Positions 10,602 through 21,961 of a stretch of DNA of 64,000 bases are shown here, one piece after another. The stretch lies in NCBI RefSeq assembly GCF_032854445.1, contig NC_088307.1, positions 1,366,001 through 1,430,000 on the forward strand, read 5' to 3'. Made by a program: the position numbers and the translations under genes. How positions within the stretch are numbered: position 1 is the first letter of the stretch; each line of letters opens with the position of its first letter. The notes under the pieces are model-generated. The model worked only from the letters and a program-made list of their open reading frames with translations, was not told the DNA's origin and ran no database searches. The DNA comes from Liolophura sinensis. Taxonomy: Eukaryota; Mollusca; Polyplacophora; Chitonida; Chitonidae.

Positions 10602-11870
10602 TGATATCTTGTGATACATTACTAATAATTATAACGTTTAATAGATGTTTATATGTTATGTCACATTACTGATAATCATTACGTTTGGTAAAAGCCGACA
10701 GGTTTTGTCACGTTACTGATAATCATCACGTTTGGTTGAGGCTGATAGGCTGTGTCATATTACTGATAATCATCACGTTTGGTAGAGGCCAAAAGCTTGT
10801 GACACATTCCTGGTAATAATATCGTTTGGTGGAGGCCGATTTGTTGTGTCACATTACTGATGATCATAACGTCTGGTAAGGGCTGACATACTGTGTTACA
10901 TTACTGATAATCATAGCGTCTGGTAGGGGCTGATATACTGTGTCACATTACTGATGATCATAGCGTCTGGGTAAGGGCTGACATACTGTGTCACATTACT
11001 GACAATCATAACGTCTGGTAGGGGCTGATATACTGTGTCACATTACTGATGATCATAACGTCTGGTAGGGGCTGATATACTGTGTCACATTACTGATGAT
11101 CATAACGTCTGGGTAAGGGCTGACATACTGTGTCACAATACTGACGATCATAACGTCTAATAGGGGCTGATATACTTTGTCATATTACTTATAATTATTA
11201 CGTTTGGTAGGGGTTTATATTTTGTGTAACATTACTGGTAATCATTACGTTTGGTGGAGGTGAATACTTTGTGTCACATTCCTGGTAATCATCACGTTTG
11301 GTAGAGACCGATATGTTATGTCACATTCCTGGTAGTCATAACGTTTGGTAAATGCTGATATCTTGCCATTATCATTATTGATAATCATTACGTTTAGTAG
11401 AGGGTGATATGTTGTATCACATTGCCTATAATAATAACGTTTGGTGGAGCCTAATAATGTTACGTTTGGAGAAGGTTAATACGCTGTGTCACATTACTGA
11501 TAACGTTTGGCGGAGGCTTATATGTTGTGTCTCATTGCTGATAATCATAACGTTTTGTAGAGGAGTATATGTTGTGTCAGATTCCTGGTAATCAAAACGT
11601 TTTGGTAGAGACCCATATGTTCACATTACTGGTATCACATTACTGATAATTATTACGTTTGGTAGAGGCTAGTGTCTTGTGTCACATTACTGATAATCAT
11701 AACGTGTGGTGAAGGCTGGTTTGTTGTATCGCATCCCTGGTAATGATAACGTTGCCTGAAGGCTTAAATGTTGTATTACAATACTGACCATTATAACGTT
11801 TGGTAGAGGCTAATATGTTGTATCACATTGCTGATAATCATAACGTTTGGTGGAGGCTTATATGTTGCTA
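10602..11870 (+). repeat. 47-bp minisatellite, about 27 copies
   Basis: Consensus monomer contains tgtgtcacattactgataat, cataacgtctggtaggggct and gatatac. Between about 10866 and 11160, monomers alternate between an aagggctgaca and an aggggctgata variant, giving a ~94-bp dimer. The flanks are more diverged. The array starts 70 bp from the head of a type V SINE. Open frames inside are by-products. Confidence 0.9.
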
Positions 11871-12214
11871 TTTATTTAGGTTTTCCGGTGTTTACGGAAA
11901 GTCCACGAGCATTCGATTAGATCGCTCTGTAATCAGTTTTTTTTTTTGAGAGATATGTAAAACAAGATCTGCATATAATCAGTCTTATATATAGGTCGAT
12001 CAACCGGTCACAGAACCATAATTTGTGTGGAGTCCTATTTTTTCAACGGAGTATGTCAACAATCTTCAGATCACCAATGCTACACTAAATGAAATTCACA
12101 CAAAAGTAACATACGGAAAGACCAACAAGGACAAAATTGACCATTGTCTAAATACCTAATTGTCTAATTTATCTGTATGCTGTAATACCCTGGCTACGGT
12201 TTCCTGAGACCATA

Positions 12215-13080
12215 AAGAACCAGCCGATCATATAAAGCCACCAAATCTGCGCTGTGGTATACGGATGAATGTGAAAATTTAAAACAAATGTGCAATATAT
12301 GATCGCGCTTATAGACCCTTCAAGAAAACCGAGAAAAAATGATACTCGCTCGAACGCAGTGTAAAAATCTAGTTAGGACATGTCATATGGACTTTAATAT
12401 TATCAGAAGAACTAAAGCTACAAAATCTTTGGCCCACTGGCACGAAAGACTACTGGAAACTGTTAAAGGGTGATTAATGTGATACAGATTTCAACATGTC
12501 TGCCAGAATGATTACTGAAGTTTTCAACTCTGTAAATACGTGCAAATCACGTGCATGTAAAAGCACAGGTGGGATTTTGGAAAATGTACGAGTACTGTTG
12601 GTAACATATTTGCTCCGAATACCATTATTTCTCATTTACTGAACTCTGGTTAAATGTTGTTCTGTGACTTTATGGATTTTAAAATGGCATTCTTCTACAT
12701 TGTTCAAGATAATTTATGGTACAAATTATTAAAACTGGGACTACGGGGGAAAAGGTTTAAATATTATTGTTCCCATGTACAAATCCGTCCGTTCCAGAGT
12801 TAAATACAACAGTCAAATCGGTCAAAAATATGTTTGCTGTACGGTTGTAAGACAAGGTGAACGTCCTCGTTTGTATTTCAGTGTACATAAATGATCCTGA
12901 ACATGAGTTTTACAATAATGACATAAAAGGAATAACTATGAAAGATTTTAAATGGTAATATGGCAGAAAGTTATGTTGAACTTCAGCAGATGTACTAAAA
13001 GATGACTGCATATCACGAAGCCTAAGTGTAAAGTGTATCAACAAGTTCAAAATAAGGGTAGTTACGAAAAGAAGAAACAT
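12215..13080 (+). pseudogene. decayed non-LTR retrotransposon reverse transcriptase
   Basis: A relic readable only across several frames. In order: a segment like the EN-RT linker (ALWYTDECENLKQM), SLAHWHERLLETVK, then DFKMAF near 12670, DNLWYKLLKLGLRGK near 12710, VRQGE near 12855, then YINDPEHEFYNNDIKG near 12890 and ELQQMY near 12980. These match the usual order of fingers/palm motifs in LINE reverse transcriptases. The catalytic FADD-type box is not readable. Frameshifts and stops throughout show it is dead. No endonuclease and no 3' tail found. Clade not assigned. Confidence 0.7.
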
Positions 13081-14204
13081 TATTTAAAAACTCAGTTTCT
13101 ATTATGATAATGAGATGTAAGTAAATTTGGTTCACTATCCTTTTAATAATACAAGAAACGCTACCGGGTCAATTCAGAAAGGCCGTTTTTAGTGTATACC
13201 AATATCTGTAAAAATTCAATGCTGTGCAAGTTAGTCCTATGGTACGGATTTTGATAAACTCCCCGTCCCAATAATGAATTATACAGCTGAAATATAGGTT
13301 TTTTTTCAAACGTACCAGACCTAGAACAGGTCTATCTCGGTATTTGTAAACGTCTAGTTTGTGTGATAACCACCACGTAATGATCTTATTTATGGGAAAG
13401 CTGTCCACGTTACAATGTCGGCAATGAGAGTTTTAGCCATTTGTTAAATACTGGTTTATAAAAATTATTCATGTATAGTATATGTACATTCATGTATATG
13501 TATAGAAAACATGCTTAAACTGTGTAACTGAATTGTTATCACAAAACAAGGTCAACTTGGTATCAAAGTTACTTTATTTTCTAGATTTTCCTGGGCTTAG
13601 CTATGCCATATTACACCCAGTCAGTAGTTGACGTAAATATGTAAAGCATTGTGTAAATGATATATTTACTTTATATACTTAAACTTTATTACAGTACAGA
13701 AGTTTAAGGTGCCAGTAGCCATGTTACGAACTTCTTCGCAAAGATTATCAAGCGAACTGGGAAGTGACACTAGCCTAACTTTCTCTTGCCAAAAGAAAGT
13801 ATGGTACTTGTAATGTTGTTGAAGATGAATATTATTTCCTACTTGTTTGTTCATTGTAAAAACATTAGAAACAGAAGTACATTTCCCAGTATTATGCTGT
13901 CAAGCAAGCTCGAAGAAAAAGCTTTGACCTACTGACTGAAACTAATGTACTACCGTTACGAAGCTTGCCACTGTTTGTCGACCATTTTTTGTACATTAAT
14001 GTAGTTATAATGTTGCGCTTTAACTTGCATACTGCATCGCATGTTTATTGTCAGTTATAAATGTTGATGTCTCCTGTCCGTCATCACGAAGTATACAATA
14101 TATGCACGAATAATTTTCAATCTACGACTGATGTTCAAACACTAAAGTGATCTTGAGGTGAAGGTGTAAGCCCACTATCCTGCACTTCAGTATTTCAGAC
14201 CATT
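13081..14204. other. intergenic, nothing recognised
   Basis: No gene or clear repeat. Open frames at 13169-13408 and 13666-13854 (- strand) have no recognisable features. Confidence 0.3.
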
Positions 14205-14790
14205 ATCTCTTCCGCTCTCCCGTTCTTCGTCTCCTTCCGCTCTTCCTCTCCTTCCGCTCTCCCGCTCTTCGTCTCCTCCCGCTCTTCCTACGCTCTGCTA
14301 TTCCTGCCCTCTGCTCTTCCTCTCCTTCCGCTCTCCCGCTCTTCCGCTCTCCCGCTCTTCCTCTCCTTCCGCTCTTCCTCTCCTTCCGCTCTCCCTATCC
14401 TCCGCTCTTTCTCCCCTTTGCGCTCTTCCTACCCTCTGCTCTTCCTACCCTCCACTCTTCCTACCCTTCCGCTCTTCCTCTCCTTCCGCTCTCCCGCTCT
14501 TCGTCTCCTCCCGCTCTTCCTACGCTCTGCTATTCCTGCCCTCTGCTCTTCCTCTCCTTCCGCTCTCCCGCTCTTCCGCTCTCCCGCTCTTCCTCTCCTT
14601 CCGCTCTTCCTCTCCTTCCGCTCTCCCTATCCTCCGCTCTTTCTCCCCTTTGCGCTCTTCCTACCCTCTGCTCTTCCTACCCTCCACTCTTCCTACCCTT
14701 CCGCTCTTCCTCTCCTTCCGCTCTCCCGCTCTTTGTCTCCTTCCGCTCTTCCTCCCCCTCCGCTCCTCCTCCGCATCCGCGTTTCCATCC
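14205..14790 (+). repeat. polypyrimidine minisatellite before TLR-B with 232-bp higher-order repeat
   Basis: Built from cttccgctcttcctctcctt-like units. A 232-bp block at 14239-14470 appears repeated without change at 14471-14702, and a third partial copy starts at 14703. The strand is almost pure C and T. It lies just before the TLR-B acceptor, in the presumed intron or promoter. The homologous position before TLR-A (about 1855-1885) has only one copy of the seed. Open frames of 135 and 74 codons here are low-complexity artefacts. Confidence 0.9.
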
Positions 14791-14854
14791 CTTCCACAGA
14801 TAAGTACAGATTACTTGTCCTTTGAAGTCAATTTTGTAGTCGTAGTCTTAAAAC

Positions 14855-14874
14855 ATATTATTTTTATATTGTAG
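14855..14874 (+). other. probable splice acceptor before TLR-B coding exon
   Basis: tattatttttatattgtag with AG at 14873-14874, 46 bp before the ATG. It is homologous in position to the TLR-A acceptor, which supports an intron in the 5' untranslated region of both genes. Confidence 0.55.
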
Positions 14875-14920
14875 GCTGGTTTAATAAGAGAAATTGGGTA
14901 TTTCGTCACGATTAAACGAA

Positions 14921-17644
14921 ATGAAAATGAATCAAAGACCAAAGCTGGCAATAAACCTTTATTTGGCGTTCTTCCTGCTGGAATTCACCTCAACAATGGT
15001 AACCGTACTAGCCCACAATTCGGACAATGTATCCGGGAGCATTGCACGTAGTCGAGGAAAAAACAAAGAATTGTACTACAATACCACAGGTCTAGCTCAG
15101 ATCATGAAAACCAAGCGTTCCGACTTAAAGCCTGGAGTCACCACTTCAGAGACGCTATGTAATTTGACGCGTACATTTCCATGCTCCTGTAGCGTTTTGC
15201 TGGATGACAAAGTTTCAGTGAACTGCTCGCACAGAAATCTAAAATCAGTGCCTAAAAATATCCCAGAAAATGTCATCGAGTTGATTCTAGACAACAACAG
15301 GATGGAAAATATTGCAGTGGGTTCATTTGCAAAGTTTTCTTCTCTGCAAACACTGGACCTCTCGTACAACCTCATATCCCATATTGTCTCAGGTACGTTC
15401 AACGGATTACATCAACTGAAAACTCTTCGTCTGGACGGAAATCCATTAAAACTGTCCAATCAAACGTTTCCTGACGACGTATTCGATCATCTTTACAGTC
15501 TTGTTTCGTTAAATTTGAAGTCTGATTCGTACGTTAAAGGCTCGGACATTCAATACCCTGATGTTGCCTTAGCTAAACTCTCCTCACTGGAGACGCTTCT
15601 AATCAGTGGGTTGTCGAACAAGACATTTGGAGAAGGCGTTCGCAACATGACGTCACTTCAAACATTAGACCTTTCTTGGACACCTTCATTTAGGTTCATA
15701 TCTAGAAATACATTTGTCAATTTCAATAATCTTACATTGAAGAATTTATTGCTAAGCCACTGTGATCTGCGGTGGATCCACAAAGAGGCTTTCACACATT
15801 TGGCAAACATCGACACTATTGACTACAGCTACAATAAGAACCTGGAGATTAAAGGAGTGGGGATGAGCTTCTATGGCCTCCAGAACACTACAATCCGGAA
15901 AATCGTGATGCGACGGGTTCATCAGCCGCCGTTCTATTCCGTTGTAACGAAGGAAGACGTACAGTATCTTAAGAACACGAATTTGGAGGAACTGCACGTA
16001 GACAACAACACCATCGGCCAGGTGGAAGACGGCGTACTTCTGCTTTTACCGTTATCACTCCAAACAATTCGCATTTCGTGGAATAACATACAGTCAAACA
16101 ACAGACAGGTCCTGCGCCTTCTGCGGTTTAGAAATGCCACAGAGATTGACGCTAGCTACCAGGAGATAATACAGCCGAATTTAGGGCGTGGTAGCCGATC
16201 TGCTTTCAATCGCTATAAAGTCTTCAACTACACGTCATCACAAATAAGCAATAGTCAGGTGAGGACAATTCTTCACGATCATGCGGTAAGACAAAATGGA
16301 CACATCCCATTTAATGTCCCACCATATCTGTGGATGGTGAACTGCAGCAATACTTACAAACTGCGATTTACCATTCCACTTCTCGAATTTACAAACTCAA
16401 GCCTCAGTCATTTGTATTTAGCTTACAATCTTTTGGACACATGGATTGGTCCCGTCAAAGGTTTGAACAATCTACGACATCTTGACCTAACAGGCAATAA
16501 TTGCTACAACGTTTCAGAGACGTTTTTTTCCTATGGAACCAACCTAGAAACATTGTTCATTGGAGAAAACAGGTTCGGAAAAGACTTTAGCGACAACACG
16601 TTTTATAATCTCACCAAACTTATTCGCCTAGACATGAACGACAATCAGCTTGAATCTGTTGGGCCCAACTTGTTCGCAAGACTAACAAGTCTCACTTATC
16701 TGAACTTGTCCAAAAATTACCTCTCGAACTGGACAGGGACAATTTCCAGTCTGGTAAAACTCACCGATCTAGATCTGTCCAACAACAAACTAAAAACGCT
16801 CCCTAGATCGTTGTGCAGGGACCTTGATACTATCCAGCATTTCTCTAACATCCAAGTAGACATCCAGGGGAACCAACTTCAGTGCATCTGTGACACGGAG
16901 TATTTTATCGAGTGGTTAACACAAACGAAAGTTCACATCCGCAATTTAAATTCCACTTCCTGTACTCTGGCAAATGGCACAGTACTGTCTTTGGCAGATG
17001 GCACATCCATTCTGAACCATCTTCAGGGACACTGTCGATCTTACACAGTTCTGATTGGTGGATTATGCGCATGTCTGGCTTTGTTCCTGACAGTGGTGCT
17101 AGTTGGAATTGTTCGCAGACATCGCTGGAAACTCCGTTATCTGTTCTACATGGCTACCAACTGGCGAAAGAGAACGGGTTACCAAAGGCTGGACACCGCC
17201 GAAGAGAATCCCTTCGGTTACGACGCCTTTGTGTCTTATGAAGACTCGGATCGAACCTTCATCCGTGAACAAGTTATTCCCCGTCTGGAAAGGGACGCTG
17301 GCTTAAAGCTCTGTATAGACAAGAGAGATTTCATACCTGGACTCTATGTTACTGATAACATTCTACACGCCATACAGAACAGCAGGAAAACCGTGATCTT
17401 CCTCTCTCCAAAGTTCCTGAAGAGCAAATGGTGTGTGTACGAGATGAACATGGCTCGGATGGAGGGAATTCATAGCGGCAGAGACGTACTGGTGATGGTT
17501 CTGACAGAGAAAATACCGACCAGTCAACTTTCCGCTGAAATGATAGACATTATCCGCAACCAGACGTACATCGAATTGACAAACAACGTGTATGGGGAGG
17601 CACTTTTCTGGGAAAGACTTGTTTCTGCAATTCAGGCAGAGTAG
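14921..17644 (+). CDS. TLR: Toll-like receptor B (single-exon TLR, canonical box 2)
   Basis: A 907-aa paralogue of TLR-A in the same orientation, about 10 kb downstream. Same layout: signal peptide (about 1-33), LRRNT with CxC, LRR ectodomain, LRRCT (CICDTEYF), one transmembrane helix, basic juxtamembrane segment and TIR domain (about 765-907). Box 1 YDAFVSY, box 2 LCIDKRDFIPG and box 3 FWERL are all present. ATG 14921 is chosen because MKMN matches TLR-A; the open frame begins at a TTG (14894). I count seven TIR differences from TLR-A from YDAF onward, including Pro at codon 806 (CCT, 17336-17338). The first ~215 residues and a segment near residues 413-470 differ strongly between the two, while the blocks between are nearly identical. 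Such TLRs are expected to recruit TIR adaptors such as MyD88; ligand unknown. Confidence 0.96.
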   Translation: MKMNQRPKLAINLYLAFFLLEFTSTMVTVLAHNSDNVSGSIARSRGKNKELYYNTTGLAQIMKTKRSDLKPGVTTSETLCNLTRTFPCSCSVLLDDKVSVNCSHRNLKSVPKNIPENVIELILDNNRMENIAVGSFAKFSSLQTLDLSYNLISHIVSGTFNGLHQLKTLRLDGNPLKLSNQTFPDDVFDHLYSLVSLNLKSDSYVKGSDIQYPDVALAKLSSLETLLISGLSNKTFGEGVRNMTSLQTLDLSWTPSFRFISRNTFVNFNNLTLKNLLLSHCDLRWIHKEAFTHLANIDTIDYSYNKNLEIKGVGMSFYGLQNTTIRKIVMRRVHQPPFYSVVTKEDVQYLKNTNLEELHVDNNTIGQVEDGVLLLLPLSLQTIRISWNNIQSNNRQVLRLLRFRNATEIDASYQEIIQPNLGRGSRSAFNRYKVFNYTSSQISNSQVRTILHDHAVRQNGHIPFNVPPYLWMVNCSNTYKLRFTIPLLEFTNSSLSHLYLAYNLLDTWIGPVKGLNNLRHLDLTGNNCYNVSETFFSYGTNLETLFIGENRFGKDFSDNTFYNLTKLIRLDMNDNQLESVGPNLFARLTSLTYLNLSKNYLSNWTGTISSLVKLTDLDLSNNKLKTLPRSLCRDLDTIQHFSNIQVDIQGNQLQCICDTEYFIEWLTQTKVHIRNLNSTSCTLANGTVLSLADGTSILNHLQGHCRSYTVLIGGLCACLALFLTVVLVGIVRRHRWKLRYLFYMATNWRKRTGYQRLDTAEENPFGYDAFVSYEDSDRTFIREQVIPRLERDAGLKLCIDKRDFIPGLYVTDNILHAIQNSRKTVIFLSPKFLKSKWCVYEMNMARMEGIHSGRDVLVMVLTEKIPTSQLSAEMIDIIRNQTYIELTNNVYGEALFWERLVSAIQAE

Positions 17645-17689
17645 GAGGCTGACTCTTCATACTAGGTTTGTATTTGTTTGATTGACTTT

Positions 17690-18110
17690 GTCGTAATTAG
17701 GATCCTGGCTTTTTGGGTGTTTTTGTTTTCTTGACTTTTTCGTACTTAGGATCCTTGCTTTTTGAGTGTTTTTTTTTTGTTTTCTTGACTTTTTCGTAAT
17801 TAGGATCCTTGCTTTTTGTGTGTTTTTTTGTACTTGACTTTGTCATAATTAAGATCCTCGCTTTTTGGTGTTTTTTTGTACTTAGCTTTGTCGTAATTAA
17901 GATCCTCGCTTTTTGGTGTTTTTTTGTACTTGGCTTTGTCGTAATTAGTATCCTTGCTTTTTGGGAGATTTTGTGTGCTTGACTTAGACGCAATTAGGAT
18001 CCTTGCTTTTTGGGAGATTTTGTGTGCTTGACTTAGACGCAATTAGGATCCTTGCTTTTTGGGAGATTTTGTGTGCTTGACTTAGACGCAATTAGGATCC
18101 ACCTTAATTG
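17690..18110 (+). repeat. ~49-bp tandem repeat behind TLR-B, about 8-9 copies
   Basis: Monomer ggatccttgctttttgggag, then attttgtgtgcttgacttag, acgcaatta. The last three copies are nearly identical and earlier ones diverge (acttgactttgtcgtaatta). Homologous to 5119-5390 behind TLR-A. Open frames on the - strand (lysine-rich repeats) are artefacts of the array. Confidence 0.9.
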
Positions 18111-18144
18111 CCAGAACACCCATTGTTGTTGTTTTCTATTAAAA

Positions 18145-18315
18145 ATATGAGGTCGACTTAGCGACCGACACTGTTCCAGTGGGATTTCCGAATAGTAAAA
18201 ATAAACTAATAAAGTAATCAAAAAATATGAGGTCGATTTAGCGACCGACATCGTTCCAGTAGGATTTCTGAAATGTAAAAATAAACTAATAATGTAATCA
18301 AAAGATATGAGGTTG
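18145..18315 (+). repeat. ~85-bp direct repeat, two copies
   Basis: Two copies of tatgaggtcgacttagcgac, then gttccag and aaaaataaactaataaagta, plus the start of a third at 18305. A further relic (aataaaaataaactgataac) lies at 18530-18560. Confidence 0.75.
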
Positions 18316-18945
18316 GCATCCCAAATATATAACACGTGCATGTAATATATGAGAGTGGTCAATAGTTAGAAACTCGAATTATTTGTTAATTAAAGAATTG
18401 GTGTGATATAAACACCATTTATAGTCCAGCTAACATCCCTATGAAGACTTTGGTGCTGAGACGACCTATTGAGCTCTACGATATAGCATTGGGGAGGAAT
18501 AAAATCTGTTTAAACCATTCCAGTTTAAAAAATAAAAATAAACTGATAACGTAATCAAAAAAGAATCCAATATTTATCTCCAATATATTTCCCTCGCTAT
18601 TGCAACGCAGACCTTGACGATGACCTAGTCGGTTATACAATAAGGCACGTGGAACTAATCGGGCATCACCATGCTGCAGACCTTTCACTCTATGTTACTT
18701 CCGGACATATAGGCCGAGCCGCAGCTACCGTTTTTTTTAAAAGGTAACCCGAATGGCTGGCGTATTTTTTTTAATCTGACTGGTGTGTTTACGAAGATTA
18801 TAAGATTAGCCTACATCACTGATTGTCTATACAAACTTGCTCAGTTGCTGACCAGATTGCCATCTGGAGATTTGTACAGAAGAGTGTCACTGTTGGACAC
18901 TAATCCTATGAGACTGAGATAGACATCTATCTTCATCCCAGATCA
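18316..18945. other. intergenic, nothing recognised
   Basis: No gene or repeat beyond the small relic near 18530. Confidence 0.3.
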
Positions 18946-19147
18946 GGGCCTCCGTGGCTCAGTTGGTTAGTCCTGCCGATGCTGGCTTCCTCTCCGGTCG
19001 TACGTGGGAAGGTCTGCCAGCAACCTGCGGATAGTCGTGGGTTTCCCTCGGGCTCTGCCAGGTTTGCTCCCACCATAATGCTGGCTGCCGTCTTATAAGT
19101 GAAATATTTTTGAGTACGGCATAACACCAATCAAACAAACAAAATAA
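18946..19147 (+). mobile_element. SINE type V, internally deleted
   Basis: Head gcctccgtggctcagttggt joins directly to the body (gatgctggcttcctctccgg), so the B-box part of the tRNA head is missing. The 3' block (ataagtgaaatatttttgag) and an AAACAAAC tail follow. A 13-bp direct repeat with one mismatch flanks it: tcatcccagatca at 18933-18945 and tcatcccaaatca at 19148-19160. Confidence 0.85.
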
Positions 19148-19160
19148 TCATCCCAAATCA

Positions 19161-20224
19161 ATCCTACAATAGTCTGCTTTACTGTTGCTGCCTAATAAAC
19201 ACCCATGATATTTTTTCACACAAGTAAAGTGAGCACCAAAAGATTACTGTTCAAACTTAAAAAAAACTCGTAACCATATGTTTACTGACACACGTATAAG
19301 CTATTCACATACATTTTGCCTCAACTTTTATTCAATTCACAAAATTTAACAGGCCTATATGAATTCACCTAGGTGGTCGTTCAGATTATGTATTGTTACA
19401 AACATAAATTAACAGAGTGGAATGAATTCCATTAAGGTATATTGTGGTCACAGAGTCAGAAAAGAAAAGTTACACTGTGTTTGGTTATCCAAAAATTTTA
19501 ATAAAGTGTAATGGTGCAAAGGGGAAGTTATTGCGGGATTATTTTTCTGTGAGAAAGACCTTCCAAATGAATCATTTTTTTCCTTCGTGCGTTTGCTCTG
19601 TGGGTGATTTTCCTATATGGTTTCGTACACAATACAAATTCGCCATAGTCATACAGTCAAAATCTAACTTGTACTGTATCATGCTTCTCTTTTTTACCAC
19701 TTCTGTACATTAAATTCATATTGTAACATCAAGTTGTTGTTGTTGTTGTTGTTGTTGCAAGGGGTGTCAACGTCTGAGTGTCAATTTTCTTTAACAGATA
19801 ATAACTATAACAAATTCCGCATGGACTTGATTGCCTCTTTGCGATCAACAATACACACATCAGATATTTTACTTCCGTTCCATGTATGGTATTAGTCTTT
19901 CAGAAATCTTTTAAATCATTCTAACAAAGAACTATATTTTCCGTCGTCAACAAGTGCTCAGCCACATGTGTGTAATCAGCCCCACTAGACGAAACACTGA
20001 TTCTGTGAGTGACTGCAAGCCCTCTACAAACAAGACCTCCAGGAAGAAGAAAGCGGAGCTCAACTGGGACAAAACCGTATCGGTTCCCCAGATTTGATGC
20101 CTGTTATCACCAAGCTTCCAAAGTATCTGTGTCAGCAAAATACCTCAGTCCTACTGTATGCACTTTTAATGTGTTAACTTGTTTAAATAGTGTTTGGAGG
20201 CTTTTTTACTAGGATGTATGCGTG
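19161..20224. other. intergenic, one (GTT)n tract
   Basis: (GTT)n at 19732-19757. The 89-codon frame at 19444-19713 has no recognisable domain. Nothing else seen. Confidence 0.3.
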
Positions 20225-20560
<336 letters not shown>

Positions 20561-20764
20561 AGTTTTTTCATTTGATGAGGTGTCGTTGAAGCGTTGAATA
20601 TTCAATAAACTGCCGTGACGAAAATACAAATAGCGGTTCAAATCAAAACATTTTATTTTTCCGCAACAGTACAATTCCGCCTTCTAGGTTTACATTAGTA
20701 CTTAATGCCTTAAGTCCTGAGTTCGATTCTTACTGGAGTCGTTGGTCTATATCTCATGGAAGGT

Positions 20765-20970
20765 TCATTTTGATTGACACGTAGCATACAAACGTCCGTT
20801 TTGCTTGACACGTAGCATACGATTGTCTGTTTTGCTTGGCGCGTAGCATACGAATGCCTGTTTTGCTTGGCGCGTAGCATACGAATGTCTGTTTTGCTTG
20901 TCATGTAGTAAACAAATGTCTGTTTTGCTTGAGTAGACGAATTCGAATAGTAGACGAATGTCTGTTTTGA
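20765..20970 (+). repeat. ~31-bp tandem repeat, about 6 copies
   Basis: Monomer cgtagcatacgaatgtctgt, then tttgcttggcg. Copies degrade toward 20970. The 92-codon frame on the - strand is a by-product. Confidence 0.8.
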
Positions 20971-21223
20971 CTCCAAGATTTCAAACAACTGTTCCTGTAC
21001 ATAGTATCTGTTACTGTAATCGCTTGAGTTGGGTTAGACATATTCGTCGCGATAGTTTCGGTCACCTGGGATCTGAACCAGATTTGAACTTGTAACTTCC
21101 TGTTCCGAATACGGTACACTACTGATAATGTATAAACTGTAAAGCCGATGCCATTGTAACACGAGAAAAAAAGACAGAAAGCAGATTTCACAGATTTTAC
21201 CTGGGTAACATTAATTAGTTAGA

Positions 21224-21569
21224 ATGAGTGAGTGAGTGGGTAAGTGTTTGGGGTTTAACGTCGTAATTAAAAATTTTTTAGTCACATGACGACGAAGGAA
21301 TCCCTAGAGTACATGTTTGCCTTCTTGTTGCAGGACGGATTTCCACCGCTCTTTTATCTGGTGCTCCTTCAGTCAGACGCCTTACCAAAGGCAAGTTAGC
21401 CGCCCCGCCGGAGCCATTATACTGATAGGTGTCAAACAGTCGTTGCACTATCCCCTGCATGCTGAACGCCAAGCGAGGAAGTTACAACTTCCTCTTTTAA
21501 GGTCTTAGGTGCGGCCCGACCTCGGAATGACCCTACAACTACCACCCGATGAAGCTATCGTTTCCGGTC
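21224..21569 (-). mobile_element. SINE type B with 12-bp target-site duplication
   Basis: - strand element: diverged tRNA-like head at the right (gatagcttcatcgggtggta), body with cgcttggcgttcagcatg and gccattatactgatag (plus-strand sense), and 3' block tttggggtttaacgtcgta near the left edge, ending in a (GAGT)n tail. Perfect 12-bp direct repeats taattagttaga at 21212-21223 and 21570-21581 show target-primed insertion. Confidence 0.88.
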
Positions 21570-21581
21570 TAATTAGTTAGA

Positions 21582-21961
21582 GGGCTGTTGCAAATCTGTT
21601 TTGTGACACGACAGTACAGAGAGAGGCCACTGGACTATATTCTAGTCACACTGACCTTCGACTGACATGCAAGTTTGATTTGATTTTTTGTTTGCACGGC
21701 AATATCAATTGCGTGCAAGGGATTAGTATGTCAGGGCTCATGTGAACTTTATAGTTTTTAGACTTTAATGGGCAATACCCTCACGCTGGATTTGTTCTTT
21801 ACTATAGACATAATCAGGCGACAAATGGTCTTTTCATGACAACAACGTCCACTGTCGGCCTTTTTTTGTAATTGCAAGCACACAAATTTGGCTAAGGGCT
21901 TGACCTCCTACGTCAAAACTTAATTTTAATACGTAAATTTTGACCTCGATTTTTCAGAACA
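21582..21961. other. intergenic, nothing recognised
   Basis: No supported gene. Confidence 0.3.

Noticed and set aside
14418-14874. Frames of 135 and 74 codons rich in Ser, Leu, Pro and Phe
   Set aside because: They are the polypyrimidine array read as protein.
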